The notes beneath the pieces were generated by a model. It was given only the letters and a program-made list of their open reading frames with translations, searched no databases and was not told where the DNA came from. Of a DNA stretch of 64,000 nt, positions 23,450-32,107 are shown one piece after another (positions within the stretch are counted from its first letter, which is position 1; every line of letters starts with the position of its first letter). The DNA is from Jaapia argillacea MUCL 33604. Its lineage: Eukaryota > Basidiomycota > Agaricomycetes > Jaapiales > Jaapiaceae. Position numbers and translations under genes: made by a program. Location: NCBI GenBank assembly GCA_000697665.1, contig KL197747.1, forward strand, positions 168,719 through 232,718, written 5' to 3'.

Positions 23450-24085
23450 CCTTTCAACGAGCCACTACCCCCGACATTCCTTCGACATCAGCCTCGCACC
23501 CTAGATCACCAAAACAATACCGGAGAAACAGAGAAACAAGGAGAAAATGAGCGCATCAGCACAAGGCATTCAATGCTGTGGTGGAATCGAAAGTTTAGGT
23601 AGAGGGCGGGGATTCCATTCTGATGCTCGGAGCCTGAGCTGAGTCACATCTTCAACGTAATGCCGTGAGGACGGTGAGGATACCACAGGGTCGCTGGTAG
23701 GTTCGTGATCAATTCTCTGCGATAAAGGCCTTCGAGAGTCTAAAACAAGTGGTGACAGGATTCCTCACTTCGAGACGGCGACGTGCGCGTGGTACTCCAG
23801 AAAGAAAAAGAAGTGAATGCAACACAGCGGGATAGGGAGGCTCTTGCATGACGTAGTAGGCTGAAGGTCGCCAGGTCGAGATGCCGAGAGCCTCATGCAC
23901 CGAATGGAACTCGATGAGGGGAATAGGTCGTCGCGATCACTGGGAATTTATTCCTGAAACGAGTGGATCATTGAGGTATTCGGTGTTTGGAAAGTGGTTG
24001 AAGTGCGAATAACTGACAGGTGAATGTTTGCTCTTGTTTGCTTCTTGATTGGCAGACTGCGAGGAATATTAATAAGATCGAGATA

Positions 24086-24513
24086 CAGCTGGTTGCAAAA
24101 CAGTAGTCCAACTCGCGCTGTTTCCGCTCAGGATTCTTTGTTTACAAGCGCAGCAAGTAAACAGAAACAGGACAAATTTGTAAATCCAATTTGGGTCTCG
24201 ATCCATCTCAGACCTCCAGTGGAGGTGCAGAAAATCAGCTCATAAATCGCAGAAAATGACCCAAATAATTGTGAGGACAGTGGTACGTTGGCAGCATGAG
24301 TGGCGAGACACGGTTGTCGAGACGACATTGGCAAATACTGAGTGGGAGGGGGCAACGTTGGACCAGTCGAGATGGTGAAAACGGTGAAGAGTAAAAACAT
24401 GGACCGCCTAGCTATTTCCCAATTTGGCCAGTTTCTATTTACTTGCTGCGCTCGTAAACAAAGAATCCTGAGCGGAAACGGCGCGAGTTGGACTACTGTT
24501 TTGCAACCAGCTG
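24086..24513. mobile_element. Non-autonomous TIR transposon (MITE-like), TA target site
   Basis: A 428-bp element whose ends are inverted repeats over about 100 bp. The left end reads CAGCTGGTTGCAAAACAGTA and the right end is its reverse complement, with few differences across the first 80 bp (including TTTCCGCTCAGGATTCTTTG). Both ends are flanked by TA (24084-24085 and 24514-24515), as expected for Tc1/mariner-type insertion. The roughly 220-bp middle encodes nothing recognisable, so it needs a transposase in trans. The close match of the two ends suggests a fairly recent insertion. A related solo end lies at 6732. Confidence 0.8.
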
Positions 24514-24573
24514 TAAGAGGAAAAGGAGTACAATCGAACCTAGACTCTCGAGCGTTTCCTCATAAACAGCTTA

Positions 24574-25125
24574 CAGCGTCTTCAGAAAACCTTGACACTG
24601 CGCGGTTTCGTTTTCTGAAAAAGAAAATTCATAAAGGGCCCAATTGCCCGATTTCACGCTAACGCGGTATTGCCGGCGTCAAAGAAGTTGATGTGGCTGA
24701 AGTCCTGCCCAGTGGCGATGGACAGCCATGGACCAACTCGGTCTTCGCGGGACCGTAGTGTGCAGAGGGAAGGCCCTTTTAAAAACAGCGCCAAACGTGT
24801 ATATTCCTTGTGTACAATTACACATCATTGATCTAGGATACAAACCAGAGCTACTATAATTTTTTGGGAGGCTACAAGTGCAGCAATAGTCAACCGTGGA
24901 TAGTTTACCGTTTACTGGGAATCCAGCCACAGGTCCTGCGGACGTCCACAACGTCTCTTCGCTTACTTGCCTTCTCGTAACCTTTGATGTCAGCGGATGT
25001 CAGCTCTGACAGCGGCAATACCTCGCTAGCGTGGAATTGAGCGATCGAGTTGAGCAGCGGCCCTTTATGGATTTTCTTTTTCAGAAAATGAAAGCGTGCA
25101 GTGTCAAGGTTTTCCGAAGACGCTG
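24574..25125. mobile_element. Second, unrelated-end non-autonomous TIR transposon, TA target site
   Basis: A 552-bp element with inverted ends of about 110 bp. The left end is CAGCGTCTTCAGAAAACCTT and the right end (near 25125) is its reverse complement with a few mismatches; the repeat continues through TTTTCTGAAAAAGAAAAT and CATAAAGGGCC. TA flanks both sides. The interior (about 24690-25010) has no coding capacity. The end sequence differs from that of the element 60 bp to the left, so two families landed side by side. Its right end stops about 37 bp before the upstream ORF of the membrane-protein gene at 25230, so it occupies that gene's promoter. Confidence 0.8.
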
Positions 25126-25162
25126 TAAGACTGCCTGCGCAAGCTAGTGCAGGTCAACAACG

Positions 25163-25243
25163 ATGACTTCGTACCACCAACACCCCCTGCGTCGGATTTC
25201 GCTTTCGTTAGATATCGCATCCTTTTCGAATGGTATTCGGTAG
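25163..25243 (+). promoter_or_regulatory. Conserved upstream ORF overlapping the start of the membrane-protein gene
   Basis: A 26-codon frame starting MTSYHQHPLRRIS whose stop lies 14 bp past the first base of the main ATG (25230), in a different frame. The inverted paralog has a uORF of identical length at the same place (32107-32027, MASYHRHPLRRIS). Overlapping uORFs usually repress translation of the main frame. Conservation between two copies may also reflect recent duplication alone. Confidence 0.5.
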
Positions 25244-25999
25244 AGTTTTCTGCTGGGTCTCTCAAGTCCCCAAAACCATCGCAAAATCTGTCGCCCCGCT
25301 CATCCAAGAATTCGTCGATGTCGACAAGTACTCAGGGCTAAGGTCCCCCAGTAACCAAGCCTTAAAGTTGACTCTGGACAACGCCGCATCCCACAGAAAC
25401 ACTATTTTAGGTTGCGTGAGTGGTTTCGACCTCCAATTTGTGTAGATATAGTGTTGACACTGTCCGCTGCTCGGCGCCTATAACTTGTTGCTCTGTTAGG
25501 GTATGTTCTCCTCTGTTTTTCACGCTTGCATTGATTCACAAGGCTCATTGATATGCAGCGCTCAACTTACGCTCATGAGGTGTGACGTTTGGATGTTCAC
25601 GTCCGGTCTCATCGTCATCACCTTGGCACTTAAGTCTCGTTTCGAGCATGCATCCATGGAAACACTTAGAGTGAGTACCAACTCCTCCGTATCTTCATGA
25701 TCTCAGCATTAATACCCCGTAACCTCTCTCCTTAGACTCGAGTCGAAACACTCAGTGTCCCAGCTTATGCGGCCCTGACCACTGTACCCAGCCTTGGTCT
25801 CTTTATCGCCATCTCACTCGAGTGCCTCCAAGCAGCTCCCCATCCCTACCTTGTCCTTGGGTTTGTTTTGGCGAATTTGATACCTATCTACTTCGCTGGA
25901 TTGTTCGTAGGCATCTGGGAACGTTTCTTCGTGGAACCCGAGGTTGTTCCGCTCAGGGGGGTCTTCGTTGGACGAAATGAGACCGAAGTGAATTATTGA
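25230..25999 (+). CDS. Unrecognised multi-pass membrane protein, copy 1 (about 192 aa)
   Basis: Four exons by comparison with copy 2: 25230-25415, a 17-bp microexon 25484-25500, 25559-25670 and 25736-25999. The lengths add up to a whole number of codons. The N terminus MVFGRVFCWVSQVPKTIAKS and the block EFVDVDKYSGLRSPSNQALK are shared with copy 2. Hydrophobic segments follow: VWMFTSGLIVITLALKSRF, ALTTVPSLGLFIAISLE, and a double segment LVLGFVLANLIPIYFAGLF, so three to four membrane spans. The tail is charged (WERFFVEPEVVPLRGVFVG). No known family was recognised. The acceptor before the microexon reads TATAA instead of the AG of copy 2, so this copy may splice differently or be impaired. A transposon abuts its promoter and SSP2 lies just downstream in convergent orientation. 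Confidence 0.6.
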
Positions 26000-26059
26000 G
26001 GATGAACCAATGTATAAACTTTTGTACATATCTGATGTCGTCGCCGATGCTTTCTACGC

Positions 26060-27305
26060 TTTTAACTCTGTTTTCATTCGCTTTCTTGCTTTCTTGATTG
26101 TTTTATCTCTTACCAAATACATTCACGATCACCAAGTTACATATTGATCTGGCTTTACACGAGTACAACACAATTGACAACGACGCTCATGAACCCTCCT
26201 CCAAAGACGTAGTCACAGCATGAAACTAAATAGGGTCAGGCTGGAGACATCTTACAGAACCTGGCAACTGCCCTCCTAGTTCGGGCAATCGAGAGCACTA
26301 GTAGCACACCCACAAGGGTCACAAATTGGCTCGCAATATATCTCGCATCTAGGCTCCCTACTTTGCAGTTTCATGGCGTTGGTACCCGAGACGAGACCGA
26401 CGAGGAAGATGGTGAGGGTGGTGAGATTGTTCATCGTTGGTGGATGGATGAGATTTTTGGTAAGTGGACGAATGTTAAGGGGACAACTTACGAGGGAGGG
26501 ACCATTGAGGATTCCCTGGGCGGATGAGAGCGAGGCTGGCCATTGGAATGATAGTCCAAATTTCTCTAGGATATGTAGGTGGTAGGACGTACGGGACTGA
26601 GATTCGAGGGAAGCTAGCGATTCAACGCGAACAATACCATCCTTTATGCGGAGCCGTCTTGCATTAAAGCTGAGGGACCCCCGATGGAATCACGATCAGA
26701 GCGTACACGGCGAAGGCACGTCCAACATCTCAGAGACAACGAGAAAGACGGCACATCCGCGTCACGGATGCAGAGTTTGAGGGTGGGTAGTTAAGGCCGT
26801 CGTGTAAGCCTTAGATTCTATCCTTGTCGCATGGGGGTTCAGAGAAACAGCAACAGATAGACTGACCGAATCTTATCCAAGATCAAGATACAAGAGAGCC
26901 TAAGCGGAGAGGGGTGCGTATTGGATGAGCAAAAACCGCGTCTCTTCCGTAGTTTGAGATGCAACCAGCCCTCTCGGTCCCTCGAACCGGAGTTCTGCTT
27001 ACGAAGAAGGCCAATGGTTCGCCCAACGACCGAGCGCAGCCAGCGTTCATTCCAGAGAAATATATCCAAAAGTATAAAGCTCTGCAAAGGCAAGTCGACG
27101 ATTGGCCGCCTGTGTAACTCAGCGAATCAGAAGAGTTGGTGATGACAGTCCCGGTTCCCCGAGAAGGCGTCGGCTGCTTGGATCTGACGAGGAGTTTGCG
27201 TTCAAACTGTTCTCTGGGAAGCCAGAGATGATATGGAAACAGAGGGCACAAGCCTGGGATCTTTGGACGGTTGGTCTTTGCGTGAGAAAGGCGGCAATTT
27301 CCCGA
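26060..27305 (+). repeat. Segmental duplication, copy A
   Basis: About 1.25 kb that aligns, with many substitutions and small gaps, to 28745-30030 in the same orientation. Shared landmarks are the 3' UTR of the membrane-protein gene (CCAAATACATTC / CGAAATACATTC), the motif CCCTCCTCC(A/G)AAGAC followed by TAGTCACAGCA, the small secreted protein gene (SSP2 / SSP4), its upstream leader, and a distal block ending GGCGGCAATTTCC. The divergence suggests an old event relative to the transposons nearby. Confidence 0.75.
26276..26434 (-). CDS. Small secreted cysteine-rich protein SSP2 (52 aa)
   Basis: Starts MNNLTTLTIFLVGLVSGTNA (signal peptide), then MKLQSREPRC. Six cysteines: C-x3-C-x3-C-x2-C-x-C-x6-C, core CDPCGCA, ending DCPN. 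It is the shortest member and closest to SSP4 (identical TLTIFLVGL and CEIYCEP stretches), its partner in the local duplication. It is convergent with the membrane-protein gene, with 276 bp between stops. Its TATA-like element is weaker (CATAAA near 26645, about 210 bp upstream). The leader contains a possible intron mirroring that of SSP4. The function is unknown, as for the other members. Confidence 0.75.
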   Translation of the reverse strand: MNNLTTLTIFLVGLVSGTNAMKLQSREPRCEIYCEPICDPCGCATSALDCPN

Positions 27306-27654
27306 TAAGGCAATATGTATGCATTAGCATGTCACGATGTCCAACTACCTTCCAATGGCCGCTCCCATTCACTTTTGAACCGCATGTAGCTCTCAAATTC
27401 CAGCGGTGGTAAACGCGCAAATTCCCCATATTTACTCTAATGACGGACAGTGGACCCCGCGACTCTCAACGTCGATTCAACCTGGACTCGGAGCATTAAT
27501 ATGCAGTTGCGATCAGACTCTGTGTCCATTCCCCATCACTGATGCTCTCTGGTTTTCTCTGGTTTCTCCGATATCGTGTCCAGCCACCATCATCCGGCAT
27601 ACCTTGCTCACTCACCTTTAGAGGAGTATCGGCGCACTCCTGAGTCACCCCGAG

Positions 27655-27660
27655 TATAAA
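27655..27660 (+). promoter_or_regulatory. TATA box of SSP3
   Basis: TATAAA, 237-242 bp before the SSP3 ATG. A leader intron (27712-27769, GTAAGT ... TCTAAC ... TTGTAG) lies between them. Confidence 0.6.
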
Positions 27661-27896
27661 TGTAGGGAGTCTCAGGTCGTATCCCTGCAACCCGGTCAAA
27701 GTAATTTCCTGGTAAGTTTCTGCTGCACCTTCAAGCTCTCAGAGGGAATCCCAATCTAACGTCTTGTAGCGACTTTCTGTCATCCTCAACGCTACTGCAC
27801 GCACACCCAAACATCTAGCAAACCAACCTCCCGTGTGTACCGTCTATCCTCTCCACTCTCCCCTCCAACTCATCCCCAATTACCTGCCAGGTTACG

Positions 27897-28073
27897 ATGA
27901 AATACTTCACCACCGTCGGCCTCTTCCTCGCAGCCATTATTGCTACCAGCGCCGCAATGAAGCTCGATTCCAGAAGTGGCCCGGTCTGTTATATCGAGTG
28001 TGTCGCACCAGAGGTTTCCTGCCCTCCTTGTGGATGTGCCCCCAGTGCGGATCTTTGCTCTAACTCCGAGTAG
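27897..28073 (+). CDS. Small secreted cysteine-rich protein SSP3 (58 aa)
   Basis: The only plus-strand member. It begins MKYFTTVGLFLAAIIATSAA (signal peptide) and MKLDSRSGPV. Six cysteines: C-x3-C-x6-C-x2-C-x-C-x6-C, core CPPCGCA, tail DLCSNSE. The spacing matches SSP1 better than SSP2/4, so two subtypes exist (CPPCGCA versus CDPCGCA). The leader between the TATA box and ATG contains a canonical 58-bp intron, which shows the gene is built for expression even though the coding part is a single short exon. Downstream lies a decayed copy of the membrane-protein gene in the same orientation. Confidence 0.75.
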   Translation: MKYFTTVGLFLAAIIATSAAMKLDSRSGPVCYIECVAPEVSCPPCGCAPSADLCSNSE

Positions 28074-28569
28074 GTATCGGAGTCTGAAGTTTGGCGTTGG
28101 AGTTCGAGTGCAATATTTGTGTATTGGTAGTAAGGGATGGAGTAAAAGCGACGGTGTTTTGCTCGCCTATGATTCTCCCTCGTCACTAGCTGGAAGACCT
28201 TTCGGAATTGTAAACCCCGATATCATCGTAGCCTCCAATCTCTGACCTCACTCAGAAGATTCCCTGAACTCGACTTTCATCTGGTCCCCCACCCCACGCC
28301 AATCCTCAGGGAGATATGTTCCTCGTATATCTGGTGACCACTAGTACCGAGGACTCGAACACAATAGCCTTCCAAAGCATTTATAGTGTTCATCCCGGTG
28401 TACTGCGGCGTCGTCAGTTCAACCTCAGTCTCTACATACACTCCGAGACCCGTTTAAGCGGGCAGTTGCTCTCAGGGTTGAAGCTGGGCATTGTTCATGG
28501 ACCAACCATCAACTAACCCTCCACCCATATACGACCTTACCTCGTCTCTGCCAATGTTACCTCCCGTTC

Positions 28570-28835
28570 TGGGTAAGTGGTTTCGACTTTAACGATGCTT
28601 TTGCTCGTCATGTTGGGCGTTAAACGTTCTTCACCCTGCTGGGGCACGTTCCTCTGTCTTTCCCACGCAGGCTGGTTCCCCAGACATGTTGACATGCAGC
28701 GCTCAGGCCGCGCTCACAAAGAGTGGTGTTTGGCTGTTTTCCAGCTTTCTGGGCCTTCTTGCAGTTTTCTGCCTTCTGAACTGTTTGTTTCGTACGAAAT
28801 ACATTCGGTTAATTGGCCACCCGTCGATGAATAGA
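28570..28835 (+). pseudogene. Decayed third copy of the membrane-protein gene
   Basis: Shows the intron-1 start (GTAAGTGGTTTCGACTTTAACG, compare GTGAGTGGTTTCGACCTCC in copy 1), the exon-3 acceptor and start (ATGCAGCGCTCAGGCCGCGCTC, compare ATGCAGCGCTCAACTTACGCTC) and GGTGTTTGGCTGTTTTC, then jumps to the 3' UTR landmark TTTCGTACGAAATACATTCG. The first exon is not recognisable upstream and most of exons 3-4, including the later membrane spans, is missing. A short open frame (SAQAALTKSGVWLFSSFL) remains, but a full-length protein is not possible. It keeps the same arrangement as copy 1: an SSP gene (SSP4) follows in convergent orientation. Confidence 0.55.
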
Positions 28836-28953
28836 GCTGGGACCGAGACAAGTACAACAAATTTCCAACAGCGCTCATTAGCCCTCCTCCGAAGACATAG
28901 TCACAGCACGACACTAAGGTCGAGACATCTACCAGTATCTCGTAGCTGGCCTC

Positions 28954-29121
28954 CTAGGTCGGGCAATCGAGAGCACTAGCGGCACACCCACAGGGGTCGC
29001 AGAACACCAGAGGTGGCTCACAATATATTTCGCATGTAATCTGCCTACTTTCGAGTTTCATAGCGTTGGTACTCGCGATGAGACCGACGAGGAAGATGGT
29101 GAGGGTGGTGAAATAGTTCAT
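28954..29121 (-). CDS. Small secreted cysteine-rich protein SSP4 (55 aa)
   Basis: Starts MNYFTTLTIFLVGLIASTNA (signal peptide), then MKLESRQITC. Six cysteines: C-x3-C-x6-C-x2-C-x-C-x6-C, core CDPCGCA, ending DCPT. It differs from SSP2 mainly by three extra residues in the second loop (EPPLVF versus EPI). The leader has a TATA box (TATAAAT, 29362-29368) 241 bp upstream and a probable intron with donor GTACGT, branch CTAAC and acceptor CCCAG (about 29250-29312). No function is recognised. It is conserved in frame and in cysteine positions relative to its duplicate, which argues for selection on the protein. Confidence 0.75.
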   Translation of the reverse strand: MNYFTTLTIFLVGLIASTNAMKLESRQITCEIYCEPPLVFCDPCGCAASALDCPT

Positions 29122-29361
29122 CGTCGGTCTGGGTGGCGGATGGATGAGATTTTTGGGAAGTGGACGAGGGTTAAGGGGACAAACTTACGGGAGAGGAGCC
29201 CTCGAGAGTTTGCGGGGTGGATGGAAGGGATGCGGGGAGGGGTCTAGCTGGGTGGTGCCAGTGGAATGTTAGTCCAAATTTCTGGAGAATTTTGGGATGG
29301 CAAGACGTACTAAGACTGAGATTCGAGGGGATGCTTGCGGTGCAATGTGAAGGGTACCTTC

Positions 29362-29368
29362 ATTTATA
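29362..29368 (-). promoter_or_regulatory. TATA box of SSP4
   Basis: TATAAAT on the minus strand, about 241 bp upstream of the SSP4 ATG. Confidence 0.6.
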
Positions 29369-30300
29369 CCGAACCAGTCCCCGAGAGAATCATGATCAAG
29401 GCATCCACGGCCAAAGCATGACCAACGTCTCAGAGATAAGGGAGACGGAGAGAAAGAGCTTGCATCGGTGATTGATGTGCCAGGGGTGGGCAGTCAAGGC
29501 CGTCAATGGAGGACCGAGATAAAGATGACCTCCCAACGGGTCTCTGAGAGCAGAAAGAGTGACACTGACATGATCCAAAAAATCAGAGATACAAAAGAGG
29601 TAGAAACGTTCGTGTCTGTTGACTAGTTTCGAGATACAACACAGTATGTTCCTCACCGGCAGGCTCTGAGTCGAGCTGTCAAATGGGACTTCTGGTTATC
29701 CGAAGACGATCGGCGCGTCATCCAACAATCGAGCGCAGGGTTCATTCCAGAGAAACTATCCCAAGGTGATCATATGCAAGACGACAATTGGTTGCCTGAA
29801 TAACTCGGTGAAGGGTCGCTGATGATGACGGTGCGTGTTCGGACGCCTCAGGAACCCGAGAATGCACCTCTTCAAGTTTGGACCTGACGGGGCATGTAGA
29901 CAGGTTGCGCTCAGAGGATTCCGGAGACGATGTGCGAGTAACGAGCAGGCAAAGCTGGAGAGTATCTTGGTTGTTAGGTTTTGGTCCTTGTGGGTACGTG
30001 TGGAAGGTGGGCGGCAATTTCCTGATACGGCATGCCGATCGCTAAATTAGGTCAGGTAGCAGGCGGTAAGGATCTCAGACTGGCAAGGATCCAAGAATCC
30101 ACTGGCGCTATAATCAAGATGTAGTTCGAAGGTCCACTCTTTAAACTCACGAACTTCAAATAGACGGGGAAGGGACGCTACGAAGACAAAGTCCATTTAG
30201 ATATCGATGAGGGAACATTACACGACTGGTTCTGGCATCGCCTCAGCTGGAAGGTCAAGCACGAACCAGCCCGCCAAAGCCACTACCACTATATTTTCCT

Positions 30301-30477
30301 TCAAGCTGATGTGGTAGCACTTGCAACGCAAGAACAGGGAGGGTGGAAGACTTCACCCGGTGGGCATTCCAATGGGCACACTCCCAACGGGGAGGGCTCC
30401 CTCGATCCGAGTTTCATTCCCTTGCTACTGGTGGCGAGAGCCACGAGGAAGATGCTGATGGCAGCGAAATATGTCAT
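30301..30477 (-). CDS. Small secreted protein SSP5, diverged member (58 aa)
   Basis: Starts MTYFAAISIFLVALATSSKG (signal peptide) and MKLGSREPSPLG, so the leader and the MKL-x-SR motif are kept. Only four of the six cysteines remain: the third is replaced (VFHPPCSC where others have CPPCGC or CDPCGC) and the last is absent (tail ATTSA). One disulfide is therefore lost. A TATA box (30697-30703) lies 223 bp upstream, so it is probably still expressed. It could be a neofunctionalised or decaying copy. It lies on the same strand as membrane-protein copy 2, about 780 bp past that gene's stop. Confidence 0.68.
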   Translation of the reverse strand: MTYFAAISIFLVALATSSKGMKLGSREPSPLGVCPLECPPGEVFHPPCSCVASATTSA

Positions 30478-30696
30478 GATTGATCTACGAAAGGAATTTC
30501 GAAATTTCAGAGGACGTTAGCAATCATTGACGGTGGGTGCATACGAGGGTCTGATTTTGAGCGACTCGGGGTGACTAAGAAGCGACGAGTCGGTGATGGA
30601 AATGGTCAGCACTACCGTGTGGGAGACGGGAAGATCACAACTCACAATGAATAGCACGGCGGAGGGTTTGAAGGATTCGCAGCGAAGGGGCCCACA

Positions 30697-30703
30697 GTTT
30701 ATA
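30697..30703 (-). promoter_or_regulatory. TATA box of SSP5
   Basis: TATAAAC on the minus strand, about 223 bp upstream of the SSP5 ATG. Confidence 0.55.
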
Positions 30704-31259
30704 CCATATCGCCTTGCAGCACTCTCTGAGAAACCCCGTTCGTTGCTCGGAAACAATGACCGGACCATACTGAGTGAATGGACGATATCAAGTCGGAGAA
30801 AACAGATGTCTGGAACGCTGCGGGGCCGATCGCTCGGGGGCACGCGTACGGTGATTTCCCCGTTCGACCAATCTGGGCATTGACTGAGTCTTGGTACTTA
30901 GTATTGCGTCCGCACGTCAGCCTCTCAAGGCAAAGGTGGAAAAGCGAGACCTCGTATCTGGCAGATACGATGGCGCTGACCTTCACCGAGTAAACGAAAA
31001 TCGGAGGGGATTTGTTGCCATTGGAGGGAAGGTGGCGTCTCGGTAGAGGCTGTGAGCCTGTGACCACATCTTTGAACGAGAGTTAATGAGCCTCGTTTAT
31101 AGGTTTCCTGTAATAATGGTACCGCAGCTCAATCCATAACCTGACGACAGCTCAACGGAATGCATTTGGTACGAAACAAACAACAAACAAACAAGAAAGC
31201 GAACGAGCGTAGAAAGCAGCTATGACGAAATGATACAGGCACACATACGTTGTTTCGAT

Positions 31260-32040
31260 TCAAAGATTCTCGACCATCTCGTTTTTTCCAACGAACACCC
31301 CCCTGAGCGGAACAACCACTGGCTTCACGAAGAAACGTTCCCAAATGCCCACAAACAATCCAGCGCCGTAGATAGGTATCAAAATCGCGAGGACAAACCC
31401 CGATACAGCACGCGGCGGGGGAGTTACTTGGAAGTACTCGAGCGTGATGGCGATGAATAGGCCGAAGCTGGGTAAGGTGGTGAGTGTTGCAAAGGCCGGA
31501 ACACCGAGGGTTTCGACTCGAGTCTGAAGAGAGAGTTTACGGGAAATTAGTGATCAGGTCATGTAGGAGGCGGAGGAATTTGTATTCACTCTAAGTGTTT
31601 CAATAGATGCATGCTCAAAGCGAGATTTAAGAGCCAAGGTGATGAGGATGAGACCGGATGTTAACATCCAGACACCGCATTTCATGAGCGTAATTTGGGC
31701 GCTGCGTATCGCTCAGTTCGGAGAACCAAACTAAGTATGAGCGACGGAGCAGAACACACCTCAACAATGCGAAGAGCTACAAGCGCCCATCGTGGACCCA
31801 GCAATGGACATCGTCAAACCATATCTACACAGATCGGATGTCGAAAGCACTCACGCAAGCCAAAATCGTGTTCCTGTGGCATGCGACGTTATCCAAAGTC
31901 GATATCAGGGCTTGGTCGCTGGGGGATCTTAGCCCTGAGTACTTGTCGACATCGACAAATTCTTGAATGAGCGGAATGGCCGATTTTGCAATGCTTTTGG
32001 TGACTTGAGAGACCCAGCAGATTGCCTTACTGAATATCAT
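31260..32040 (-). CDS. Unrecognised multi-pass membrane protein, copy 2
   Basis: Inverted paralog of the gene at 25230. Exon 1 is 31855-32040 (MIFSKAICWVSQVTKSIAKS, EFVDVDKYSGLRSPSDQALI), followed by a 17-bp microexon 31760-31776 bounded by a normal AG acceptor (CTTGTAG) and a GTGTGT donor. Exon 3 holds AQITLMKCGVWMLTSGLILI and the last exon TRVETLGVPAFATLTTLPSF, then GLFIAITLEYF, AVSGFVLAILIPIYGAGLFV and IWERFFVKPVVVPLRGVFVG. Three to four membrane spans are predicted. Residues shared between copies cluster in exon 1 and the last exon. No family was recognised; it is not obviously a transporter or tetraspanin. Every splice signal is intact, so this is the copy most likely to be functional. 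The same 81-bp upstream ORF overlaps its start. The 3' flank shares landmarks with the other two copies. Confidence 0.65.
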
Positions 32041-32107
32041 TGGAAAAGGCTGGGATATCTAATGGGAGCGAAATTCGACGTAGGGGATGTCGGTGGTATG
32101 AAGCCAT
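32027..32107 (-). promoter_or_regulatory. Conserved upstream ORF of membrane-protein copy 2
   Basis: A 26-codon frame, MASYHRHPLRRIS..., overlapping the main ATG at 32040 by 14 bp in another frame. It has the same length and position as the uORF of copy 1, with most residues identical. Confidence 0.5.

Larger units (their letters stand above)
28745..30030 (+). repeat. Segmental duplication, copy B
   Basis: Partner of 26060-27305. It carries SSP4 where copy A has SSP2, and the same distal noncoding block (ending GGCGGCAATTTCCTGATA, compare GGCGGCAATTTCCCGATA). Its existence explains why SSP2 and SSP4 are the closest pair. Confidence 0.75.

Noticed and set aside
28316-28516. Short plus-strand frame upstream of the decayed membrane-protein copy
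   Set aside because: It does not match exon 1 of the intact copies and has no signal peptide or splice site leading to later exons.
23035-30477. SSP genes as mating pheromone precursors
   Set aside because: None ends in a CaaX box, and all have signal peptides and paired cysteines, unlike basidiomycete pheromone precursors.
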